Shown here piece after piece: positions 36,527-58,846 of a stretch of 64,000 bases of DNA. The notes under the pieces are model-generated. The model was not told the origin of the DNA. It worked only from the letters and a program-made list of their open reading frames with translations, and made no database searches. Origin of the DNA: Sceloporus undulatus (lineage: Eukaryota > Chordata > Lepidosauria > Squamata > Phrynosomatidae); assembly GCF_019175285.1 (NCBI RefSeq), contig NC_056522.1:321397196-321461195 (forward strand), in the 5' to 3' direction. A program made the position numbers and the translations under genes. The first letter of the stretch is position 1. Each line of letters begins with the position of its first letter.

Positions 36527-36639
36527 ATGGAACTGGGGAAAAGAGCGGGAACCGGGGCTTTATAGGAGGGGGGCGGGGTTACCGCCAAAAACTTTCTATA
36601 TGTTGCAAAGTGTACTTTGCCCAGTGATTCTAGAAGTAT
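36527..36639. repeat. right terminal inverted repeat of the DIRS-type element
   Basis: Reverse complement of 30417-30530 and the 5' end of the element as transcribed. It carries the mirrored TATAAA (minus strand) at 36559-36564, a good candidate promoter for the gag/RT transcript. Confidence 0.88.
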
Positions 36640-38439
36640 ACTAATCTCATGTTACTGGGTGGCTATCTTTATTTGATGTTAATATTTAAAATCAATACTA
36701 GCTTGCTGTACTAGAGTTCAGTTAATAACTTTGCATTGTGCAAATAATACTTTTTAAAAACTGAATTACTGAGACATCTTTTAAGTAGGTGATGAGATCT
36801 GTGGTTCCTGGGGAAAATCCTTCTTAATCCACTGCTGCATTCTATGTAATGCTATATAACAGGTTGGCATGATGAAATAAATTCAGTATGATAAAAATAT
36901 GAAAAAACAGAGAGGTCTGTTTTGTTAACAGTCCAACACAGTTTGGAACCCAACAGCTGTTTTAAAGCTCCCTCTGAAGCCTATACATAGACCATAATAA
37001 CCATCCTGCATCCTCTCTCTTCTCTGTAGTGGAAAGAAAAAATAAAGTGTAGCAAATTGACTGACACAATTTTGCAGAAGAATGTGGAAACCTATTTAAT
37101 TAGCAGGCCACCAGCCAATATAAAATGGGCCAAATTGAAATGTTCTTACCGGCTACAAAGCAAATGCAAGTTGAAACTTGATGCCACGATTTTTGCTCCT
37201 GAAACTATGATTTTAATCTAGGTTGCTTCCCATGTGCATTGGAGTGGGGTATGCCACTTTGTATACAAAAGTGTGAGAAGGAAAGGATGCACTTCAGAGC
37301 TACATCTTCCTCTATGAGTAGCCTGTTTTTATTTTAAAACAGTCCAAATGAAAATAATAATCCCTCTTATTTTGTACCTTTTGTGGCAGCCCACATACAG
37401 TTGGTTAACCAGATACATCCACTGCTCAGGCTACATTTTAAAGATAGGAGTGTACTTTGCAAAGCAGCATGTAACTCTAATATATGCATTAGCCTATACC
37501 GCATTATTGGCAAAATTAAAGATAGACGGCATGAATTAGCCTTTTCTCTATTTTTTACCAATTAAGACCGCATATGGAAAAAATTAGCATATGCTTCTGA
37601 AAGCTGGGCACAAAACTAGACTTCTCTGACCACACACAGTGGCAAATCCAGCCAACTCTCTACCCACAAACTTGTTACAAGATGTGGATTTTCTTTCCAG
37701 AAATTAGAAAACAGATTTCTCAATAACAGAAAGCTACCCATTTGTTCTTCCAGCTGAGAAGCTGGCTGAGTTCCTCTGGTGCTGTGGTTTCTTCACATCT
37801 CACATATTAGGCAGCAGTTAAATTTGTGTACAACATACTAATTGTATAGTCTACGGTGTTGCCAGTTCTCTGGGATATGCACTGCAGATGTGTGAGACCT
37901 CCAAAGAGTGGCAGTGGGATGTTCGTGACTGCTGGTAACCAAACCAATGTACTGAAACAGTTTGGGTCAATTTAGACTGCAGAATGCTTGGTCTCCCATC
38001 CAGCTGTCAAACTATCCTCGGGAAAGAAGCAAATGCAAATACTCACGCTCAACACATGGAGTGAGGATTAGGACAGCTTCTTTAGAAACCTTGTTGTGTA
38101 AGAATTCCTAGCTTTACCTTAAGTTAACAGCCTTTTCTGTTCAAGTCAGTCTTCCAAATATGAAACATCTAAATGTCAATGAAGTTTTTAACAAAGAGAT
38201 ACAAATCATGTACCCTTCAGATATTACTGGATTTAATTCCCATCATACCTCACTATTGACTATACTGGCTAAAACTTACAGCCCAGCAACATATGGAGGG
38301 CCATATTGTTCCCACCTCTGCTTAAGCACAATGATCTTGAAAAGTCAAGTTGCCAATAAAAAACAATTTTTAAACATTTTACCCACAGCCAACTGAACTA
38401 CATTGGATTCATCTTTTGGTGCCATCCGGCCATGGAGGG
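36640..38439. other. no recognisable feature
   Basis: AT-rich sequence with no open frame, motif or splice structure that I can support. I searched it for RMDN3, the expected neighbour of RAD51, without success. Confidence 0.5.
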
Positions 38440-38720
38440 AGAGATGCAGGCCCAGCTCCATCGGGCCTGGCCTAGATTAAGAAGTCAAGCCCTCCCTCCA
38501 GTCCATCTGCCTTGGTCAGGCCTCAGAGGAAGAGAAGAACTGCTGGACCTTATCCCCTTCCTCACCACCATTCCCTTCTCCTTTTGTGTCTTGTCTTTTT
38601 AGATTGTAAGCCTAAGGGCAGGGAACCATCTAATTAAAAATAATAATAATTGTAAGCAGCTCTGAGAGACTTTAGGACTGAAGGGCGGGGTATAAATACT
38701 GTAATAAAAAATGAAAGTTC
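38440..38720 (+). mobile_element. L2-like LINE 3' tail
   Basis: TCCAGTCCATCTGCCTTGGT, AGATTGTAAGCCTAAGGGCA and AACCATCTAATTAAAAATAA match the 3' UTR of the LINE at 0.5-1.39 kb. Confidence 0.75.
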
Positions 38721-39039
38721 AGCCATTTCATAAATGAATCTTTGCCATACAATATAAACTTTCGTGCAAAACTGAAAGCACAGAGAAGCCTCTCAAAAGA
38801 TGGGGTTAATGTAGGGCCACTTCATGTTTGCTTCCACAGTATTGTTCCTTCTCAGAAGTTCCCTTGAAATGCACGCCTATAGATAAGGAAAGTCCATGAG
38901 TGTTTACTGATTGCTGCACATACTTACATGCCTCCAGTTTCCATCCAGAACATATTACCAACTCTATACAACTTTATCTGCTAAGACCTGCAAGACACAC
39001 ACTCTTATATTCACAACAAGCATTTCTAGAACAGATGAC

Positions 39040-39645
39040 CACACACTTAGAAAGGAGAGATGTAGTTGTGACGTCAACTATGTTGATATTTGCTGGAAGT
39101 CAAACTCATCCAAAACTTTAAGGTCTAGCAGATTCCTCACTTGCCTCAAAGGCAATTGCATTGCTCAAAAGGTAGAAGAGGCAACAACAGGATCAGTTAT
39201 TTTAGATCTGATCTTAACCAACAGGGATGACCTAGTAAATGGGGTGCAAGAGGTGGGGGGTCATGTCCTCCTGGAGTTTGTTATACAGTGGAATGGAGAA
39301 GCCAAGTATAGTCAGATACACATTATAGACTTTAGGGAAGCTGATTTCAGTAAATTTGGTGAAATACTGGAGGTGATCCCATGATAAGGAATACTAAAAG
39401 AGAAGGGAGTTCAGGATGAATAGGAGTTTCTCAAAAGGGAAAATGCACAATTTCAAACAGTTCCAATGAGGAGGAAAAATGAGAGGTGTATCAAGAAACC
39501 AGGATGGATGTCTAAAGCACTTTCAATTGAACTAAGTTTTAAAGGCAACATATATAAGAAATGGAAAAAGGGGAAATCACTAAAGAGGGATTCATACATT
39601 AGCTAACAAATGTAGGGGTAAAGTCAGGAAAGTTAAAACACTATT
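39040..39645 (+). mobile_element. CR1-type LINE fragment, endonuclease to RT junction
   Basis: The open stretch to 39384 reads SRFLTCLKGNCIAQKVEEAT then SVILDLILTNRDDLVNGVQE, HVLLEFVIQWNGEA and IIDFREADFSKFGEILEVIP. This is the C-terminal end of a CR1 apurinic endonuclease domain. Beyond it the frame continues with interruptions (KKWKKGKSLKR). It is truncated at both ends. Confidence 0.75.
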
Positions 39646-40619
39646 TGCACTATTAAGCCTAATGGTGGCTGGCCGGCCACCGCCTTGACCAGTGAAGAGA
39701 CTGGCAGATGCCATTGTATTCCCTTTTCATCTAACTGATCAATGTACCCGAAAAAATTCATTAACCTATTAAGAGGAATAAATTAATGCAGTTTGAACAA
39801 TGGTTGAGAAGCCTGGCAAGACTAACCACATGAACATGACACACATTTTGACTATACATTACAGTATTGTACATCTGTAGCTATTATGGGACTGTTTGCC
39901 TATATGCATTTAAATAATGGAAGTATAATAATGTGAAAGGTTATCACACACAATACTCTTATTTATACAACTATGCACATAATTTATAACTATTTTATCC
40001 ATTTTGTGAAGGCATTTTAGTGACAAGCTATGCCTGTACTCACTTAAGAAATATCATTCTTCCAAAACCTGGAGTGTCTGGCTAGTGCCCATTGCAATAA
40101 AGCTAACTAAATAGCACTTTTCTTCTCTGAGTTGCTCAAGCTCCTCTTCTTGAAGGTCCTATTGTCTTTCACTTGCTTGTTCTTTATTCCTCTTCCCTTG
40201 TGAACCGCTTCAGTTTGCTTCGTTATTGTGCGATCATAGCAAATACAACATCTGGAGTCTTCTGAACTCAAGTATGACCTGACCTGACCTGTCTACATTA
40301 TTTCTTCACCAGGCTCCACGGTTAATCTGTATGCTGCTTGCCTCCAACATATGTTTGTAGAAACAGAATACAAATCTCCAGAGCCAAGAAAAGTTGATAT
40401 AGGATTAACTTTAATTACATCAAACTGTATAGGAAATATTTACAGACAGAAGATAAAGTTGTTGAACACATCAACAGTGTTGCCATGAAAATGTCTATAG
40501 CTTTTGTATTCAACGAACATCTCAATTTACAACTGTACAAACAGATATAGAAAACTCAAGTTTCAGATTTGATAGAATAATGAAATAGTCTTTAGCTTCT
40601 GAATACAATAACCTGGCAG
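39646..40619. other. no recognisable feature
   Basis: AT-rich, no repeat or exon identified. It may include a distal RAD51 3' UTR if a far poly(A) site is used. Confidence 0.4.
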
Positions 40620-41330
40620 TTACAGAACACATTTGATTCATTTTATTTTGGCATCAACTGCAAAATCAGGCAGTGTTTAAGAGTTCGCACTAGATACATT
40701 TGCCTTGCACACACGTTACAAACATTAAATGGTTTCTTAGAGTTGACTACAGGGCTGGAACAGACAGCCAGGAAGGGGCAATTTGAAGCCACCCTCACCA
40801 AAGACGAATTGGGGCCACAGCAAACACACGCTGTAGCCCCAATCTACTCAGGACCCTGAAAAGATCAGCTCCTATTTGGGCCTGGAAAGGGCTGCCTTTC
40901 CCAGCCCTGCCGCAGTCCCAGGGCGGCTTCAAGACACTCCAGTGGCGTGTGGCGTGTAAATGCTGTGCTGCTGGAACATCTTGAAGCCACCCATGTCTGG
41001 GCAGCCAAGCAGCTTCCGGGTGAATGGTGTATAAACGCTGCATTCCCAAGAATGCCTGGAAACGGGTTTTAACAGGCCATCTGTTTTGGCCCTAAAGTAA
41101 AGGAAGGAAGAATCTAATTCAATAGCATATGTTAGGACATTTGGGCAGGACAGTCTTCAAGTTTTGCTTTTTTAAAACTAGGTGCAGTAACAAGAGCAGT
41201 CAGTCTGAATGTACCTAGTTTATGGCAGCTTCTTATACTCCCAGAAGCAACAGCAGGAAGCTCATGATGAAGAGAGAAAGAACAGCCTTTTTGTCCAGTT
41301 TTATGTTGTAAATTGAATGGAAAATCTTCT
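40620..41330 (-). other. RAD51: RAD51 3' UTR, extent uncertain
   Basis: The first canonical AATAAA downstream of the stop on the minus strand is at 40642-40647, giving a 3' UTR of about 700 nt. This would include the hairpin-rich DNA element at 40,751-41,093. A nearer variant signal (CATAAA, near 41,302) is possible and would exclude it. Confidence 0.4.
40751..41093. mobile_element. hairpin-rich DNA element next to the RAD51 stop
   Basis: The ends AGGGCTGGAACAGACAGCC and GGCCATCTGTTTTGGCCCT are inverted (15 of 19 matching). Inside are hairpins such as 40808-40815 with 40836-40843 and 40925-40934 with 40979-40988. There is no clear target duplication. It would lie in the RAD51 3' UTR if AATAAA at 40642 is used. 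Confidence 0.65.
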
Positions 41331-54093
<12,763 letters not shown>

Positions 54094-54222
54094 GGCAGAA
54101 GGTATTGCTTCCAATGAAACAGGAAAGCCTGATAAGTGAAAGGAGGTTTCATGCATTGGTTTTGACGCAACAACACTCAGTTCAATGATATTTTTATCAC
54201 ACAATGAGCTCTATCAACACTT

Positions 54223-54350
54223 CTTGCAGTTGCTGTGTGCCTTGAAGTCATTCCCAACTTAAGACAAGCCCTGTCATGGGGTTTTCTTGGCAGGACTTGT
54301 TCAGAAGGGGTTTGCCATTGCCTTCCTCTGAGGCTGGGAGAGTCTGTCAG
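54223..54350 (-). mobile_element. SINE fragment in RAD51 intron 1
   Basis: TGCTGTGTGCCTTGAAGTCA, GGGGTTTTCTTGGCAGGACT and GCCATTGCCTTCCTCTGAGG are the tail and middle of the tRNA-headed SINE. Confidence 0.65.
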
Positions 54351-54361
54351 AGAGCCCTGGC

Positions 54362-54575
54362 GCCTCCCCAAACTACAGATCCCAGGGTTCAATAGGACAG
54401 AGTTGAAGTGGAGTCTGTGACCGCTTTAAGTGCCTCGGCTGAACCTTGTGGAACTCTGGGAATTGTAGTTTGTTGTAGGGCCCACAACAAACTACAATTC
54501 CCAGAGTTCCACAAGGTTCAGCCGAGGCACTTAAAGCGGTCTCGAACCAGATTATTTCCCCAGTATGGATGCAAC
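54362..54575. mobile_element. palindromic MITE with perfect 58-bp inner arms, in RAD51 intron 1
   Basis: Arms 54419-54476 and 54484-54541 are exact reverse complements with a 7-bp spacer. Sequence content (CCGCTTTAAGTGCCTCGGCT, AATTGTAGTTTGTTGT) places it in the palindromic MITE family. It ends about 50 bp inside the exon 1 donor. Confidence 0.9.
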
Positions 54576-54622
54576 CTTGACCCCTTTCCGCTCCTCTCCT
54601 TCTTCTTTTCATCACAGTTTAC

Positions 54623-54740
54623 CTCGAGGCCTGTTGTTCTTTGGGTCCAGAGACCCTTCCGACGACGACTTTCCCTCTTCCTCTCAGTCCGCAAATTCAG
54701 AGGAGCCCGCCACGGCGTCACGTGACCGGAAGTAGAGACG
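54623..54740 (-). other. RAD51: RAD51 non-coding exon 1 (5' UTR)
   Basis: Vertebrate RAD51 has a non-coding first exon. Reading the minus strand, a GC-rich stretch ends in CTCGAG followed by gtaaac, a plausible donor with the exon ending at 54623. The transcription start is not visible; about 54,740 is an estimate placed just downstream of the E-box/ETS cluster or within it. Splicing to the acceptor at 54129-54130 would give exon 2. Confidence 0.55.
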
Positions 54741-54840
54741 CGTCAGCGGCCCAGCAGCGAGCAAAACGGCCCTCTCCTCCTCCTCGAGACCCCCCTCCCT
54801 CCCTCGCGCATGCGCACTGCCCCTATAACGGTAGAATTCA
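54650..54840 (-). promoter_or_regulatory. RAD51: RAD51 promoter region with E-box, ETS and NRF1 motifs
   Basis: This is a GC-rich, CpG-containing stretch around exon 1 with no TATA box. It contains the palindromic E-box GTCACGTGAC at 54717-54726, an overlapping ETS-type ACCGGAAGT at 54725-54733 and an NRF1-type CGCGCATGCGCA at 54805-54816. The motif assignments come from known consensus sequences; occupancy is inferred. The layout is typical of TATA-less, cell-cycle-linked vertebrate promoters. Confidence 0.6.
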
Positions 54841-54844
54841 AAGG

Positions 54845-54955
54845 TATAGCCCTATTAGGGAATTTTGGACTTCGGCTCCCAGAATCCCAAGCTGTTGGCC
54901 AATATGGTTGAGGCTTCTGGGAGTTGTAGTCCAAAATTATCTCAGAGGGACCACT
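54845..54955. mobile_element. short inverted-repeat element upstream of RAD51
   Basis: TTTTGGACTTCGGCTCCCAG and CTTCTGGGAGTTGTAGTCCA are imperfect mirrored ends of a small amniote-type MITE. Confidence 0.55.
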
Positions 54956-54959
54956 GGGG

Positions 54960-55165
54960 CCCAAAACACACTGCAGGAATAACCCAGTTTGAGACCGCTT
55001 TAACTGCCCTGGCTCAGTGCTGCTAGGGAATCCTGGGATTTGTAGTTTATTGTGGCACCAGAGCTCTCTGACAGAGACAGCTAAATGTCCCACAGAACCA
55101 CAGTTCCCAGAATTCCCTAGCATTGGTCTCAAACTAGATTATTTCTGCAGTGTGGATGTGGCCTT
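54960..55165. mobile_element. palindromic MITE, near complete
   Basis: CAAAACACACTGCAGGAATA to ATTATTTCTGCAGTGTGGAT, the same family and orientation as the 44.33 kb copy. Confidence 0.8.
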
Positions 55166-55194
55166 GAAAGGCTGGTTATGTCTGCCTTTAATCA

Positions 55195-55405
55195 GGATGA
55201 CTAGACTTTCTCCTTTTCCAAGACATGTCCTACATTGCGCCTTCTGCCCAGGAGGAATTTCACAATGTCCTGTTTTGAGCATGATTGTACATTCATATTG
55301 GTGCTTTTAGTGTTTATTAGGTCATCGTGTCCTACACCCATCTTGGGCGTCCTACATTCTGCAGTGCCTTGTCTGCTTTGCAGCCATGACATCCGGTCAC
55401 CCGAT
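55195..55405. mobile_element. DNA transposon (MITE) with GGTCACC end
   Basis: AAGACATGTCCTACATTGCG and GACATCCGGTCACCCG match the 19.36 kb element. Confidence 0.6.
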
Positions 55406-55521
55406 ATTTAATCCAGTTTATACCCTGGCTTCCTCCGGCCAAAAGGCCCAAAGCGGCTGGTGAAAGGTAAAATAAACTATGCAGAATATCACATTACAGG
55501 ACATTGTGAAAATCTTGGCCT

Positions 55522-55826
55522 TTATCACACGGGGAAAATCAAGGGGGTTTAAACAGTGATTATCCCATGAAAATAGCATAATCACAATTAACATTTTCAC
55601 ACACATTGCAATTAAAGAGCCATTACCCCAAGAATAAACGGGCAATGAACAGCAACTAATCATTCACAACATTTCTCCATGAATGATTTGCTGTTTATTG
55701 CCTGTTTGTTCCCAGTATAATGGCACTTTAATCACGATGATGTGTGACAATGTTAATTGCGATTATGCAATTTTCACAGAATAGTTGCTGTTTAAACCCA
55801 ATTTTCCCATTGTGACAAAGTCCTAT
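55522..55826. mobile_element. MITE, TTTATCACACG family, both halves present
   Basis: The left end TTTATCACACGGGGAAAATC and right end AATTTTCCCATTGTGACAAA are inverted, with mirrored GTTTAAACAG/CTGTTTAAAC and GAATGATTTGCTGTTTATTG against its partner near 55640. Confidence 0.75.
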
Positions 55827-55834
55827 ATTGTTAT

Positions 55835-55925
55835 TGTTTACTGCCTTTGCGCTGAACTCGACTCACAACGACCCTATGAATGAGAGACCTCCGAAGTCAC
55901 CATTGCCCAGCTTTTAAGCCATTCA
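55835..55925. mobile_element. SINE/LINE tail repeat (GACCCTATGAATGAGAGA type)
   Basis: CGACCCTATGAATGAGAGAC repeats the motif seen at 22.5 kb. From 55926 to 57974 only a LINE-like tail near 56740-56830 (GCAAGCCACTTCGAGTCCCA) and G runs at 56575 and 56790 stand out. Confidence 0.5.
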
Positions 55926-57974
55926 TAGAAATAAAAAATGCCATGGCATGGATGAGTCTGACATTGGTGTTTGATAATATATTTTTACACTTGACAATAT
56001 GCAGGTGTTCATGACAGTTATGTTAAAAATGTGACTGGGCACCTAAGGATGCACAAAAGCTTGCAAATAAATTTGTTTGTTTGGCCATATTTGGAAGGCT
56101 GGCCATGCTTGTTTTCTGAATCCACTAAGAATCATAGCTTCTTTAGTTCCTTGCCCTTGCATAGTTACCCTTACTGAGAGTATCATTTGTATTAAATTCA
56201 TGATGGCATACCTGCCCACTGTTGTAATTATTTAATTATTTACAACAGATTTATTCATTTTGTGAATTTATTTCACGGGTACAATATACACATTTTAAAA
56301 CCACTTCATCATGAGAGGAAGTACAGCAAATGCAATTCTTGTCTATTATAGTGGGGTACCATAACATCTTAAAAATAACTCGGCAGAGCTTGGCACCATG
56401 AGTAAGAACTAGTAGTAAGCACAAATTCTAAAGTATGTTGGTTAAGCGGACTTGCCTTAGAAATGATTTGTTTTATAAAGAAATAATGGAAAAGTTAGTG
56501 CAAGCCACTAGTTCTTGCTTATGTGCCTTTCCTGAACATGTTCCTGTTCATAATTTTTAAAGTTTTAAACCTCAGGGGGGGGGGGGGTGTGTTTTTTTTT
56601 TAATCGTTTTATTTTAAAGAGTATGGTTTTTACATACTTTTATCTTTTTAAATCGTATTCCATTTTTAAACAAACGATCTGTTTTAATATTGTGATAATT
56701 TAATTTCATTTTAATTGTCACTTCTGTAGATTTTTTTATTGTACTGTTTTTAGACTGCAAGCCACTTCGAGTCCCAATTTTTTTTTGGGGGGGGGGGGAC
56801 GGAATACAAATAATTACAATAACAACAATAATTACACTTGACATGTATTGTGTCATCATTAGCATTTTGGGAAATACTTAATGATTTTGAAAGCCATTCA
56901 GTGGAGCATTTGTCCGGTCCTTCAGTGTTGGGATGCAGTTAATACAGCCTTGCCCAACCCTCCAGTTAGTCCACAGACCTAGCTAGCACATGCACATGAC
57001 CAAGTTGCTGAGCTCTGTTGCATATGTCCTGGCTGTGAATCGACCATAGTATTTTGAGCTTCTATAATTAGCAGTCAGTGTCATTAGGATTGGGAAGATT
57101 GTGGCTCAGATCCATGGGTCAGCCAGAAAATTCATTGGGACAGTTGCTTTGTTTCCCCAGTCTGCTTCACAGGGATGTGGTGAGGAATAATGGAAGAGGA
57201 TCATGTATATTGTCCTTGTGTTGTGTGATGAAAAGAGCAAGATAAGAATTTAAGAGACCAATGGAAAATTATTTTTGTAAACTGCTGAATTCTGAATGAA
57301 CAACATAAAGTGGGAAGCCATTTTAGATGTTTGATTAAGGTTTGGAGCCATTTGTTTTGTAGAACAGTTGTACCGTAAATAAAAGCTGAAACCTTTGAGT
57401 TATAAAAATTTGTTTCATAATAAATGAATACATAAAACGGATAGTGGGAGTCTAGGAAAATATTTGGAAGATAGTAGCATGACGGTAAGCTTCAAAACTG
57501 TCTTAACGATTGCATCTAATAGCACTGCTGTGCTCTTGGCTTATGGGCACAGTCACTGATGGTAGCAGATCTGCCCTCTAAAATGGATAAGAAAGCAAAT
57601 GTTCATATAGTCAAATCAGAAGCCTTCTCATAGCCAGCAAAGCAACTAAGCAATTTCATATTTAAACTTAAGTCTTCATGAACGACTGCAGCAGAAGAGC
57701 CCTCTGCTGGCCAAGCATAGTTATGAAAATGAAAAGGCAGAATCCAAAGCCTCCAAAGAATTTTATTTCCTTCCCATAATTCTCCTACCAACATAATTTT
57801 TTTAGTAGGTTGTTTCTCATTTCCTGTGTGGAGCAGCCACTATTATAGTTTAAAAAGCTGAGTATATCAGAAAGCAGTGTGTCTTCTTTTAGAAATTCAA
57901 GAAGTATTTCAGTAACACGTTTTTGATTATTCTTGTAATTATTTTTGAGAACTCTGATGTAACTTCAGGCTATT

Positions 57975-58728
57975 ATTAATTGCCCAACTCCAGTTTATTT
58001 TAAACATGTTTATTACACCTTTCCTCTTCCACAAGAGGAACCAAAACCTTTAAAAAAATCGACATGCAAAATTGAAAAAAAAGTTTTAAAATAATATACT
58101 TTACATACATACAGCAATTTTCAGTAACCACAGACCAGAAAATGGAGAAATTCTGGGTGTGTCACTAAAGTAAAACAAATTTTACAGAGGCAAAAAACAA
58201 TTCCACCAGCCTGAATAAACGTCTGCCATTCTAGTGATTATGACCATCTTCTCTGAAGCTGGATTGAACCAAGAGAAGCATGAATGCAATCTAATTTTGA
58301 GTCTATCTCATAATCAAGAATTTATATATCTAAAACATCACTGGAAGGTCCATTCAATTCTCCCAAAGCACTCTTAATTTTTGTACTTCCAGTTAGTTTG
58401 ATATTGTGAGCCACACCAAGAAAATAACATTTTTACATAAATAGCAAAATTAACGCAACTTAGAAGACACCCCTTAACTGCAGAATTTGAACTTTGAAAA
58501 CTGTACAAATTAAAGGCAGTCACAGTTAGCCCCTGAAGATGAGAACATTTAAAAGGAACCATGTGAAATTCTTTTTTTCACTAATTTCCCCCAAACAGCT
58601 AAATATTAATGCTGCCTATATCTGTAAGTAGAGATTGGGCCATAGAGTTAGTCCTGCTCAGCAGGTGATGCAAGATTTTTTCCATGTTCCAGAGGTAGAG
58701 TGTACTATCGAATGGATACTCTTTGCTG
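57975..58728 (-). other. KNL1: KNL1 3' UTR with poly(A) signal
   Basis: AATAAA on the minus strand at 57994-57999 is the first canonical signal past the stop, implying a 3' UTR of about 750 nt. The sequence is AT-rich and I recognise no repeat in it. Confidence 0.55.
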
Positions 58729-58846
58729 TCAGTGGATCGTCGAAGGAGCACACTGGAGCAGATTATGACTGATCTGTTTGACTATTCGCCTCAAGTAGTT
58801 AGTTCCTACTGGAACACTAGACAAAACCGCAGAAATTTCTTCTTGG
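58729..58846 (-). CDS. KNL1: KNL1 last coding exon
   Basis: The acceptor is ctcag at 58847-58851. It encodes QEEISAVLSSVPVGTNYLRR then IVKQISHNLLQCAPSTIH, with TGA at 58729-58731. The helix ending in VVKQI/IVKQI is the conserved C-terminal helix of KNL1. Confidence 0.87.

Larger units (their letters stand above)
30324..36639 (-). mobile_element. DIRS-type tyrosine-recombinase retroelement, nearly whole
   Basis: A 6.3 kb element of the DIRS order. Reading the minus strand its parts are a gag-like region, a reverse transcriptase/RNase H region with the YLDD active-site box, and a tyrosine recombinase in place of an integrase. The ends are inverted repeats, not LTRs. The coding parts are open over long stretches and the terminal repeats are almost identical, so it looks young; it appears nearly whole, with perhaps none to two breaks. 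Exact outer borders are uncertain by a few bases because DIRS elements leave no reliable target duplication. Confidence 0.9.
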
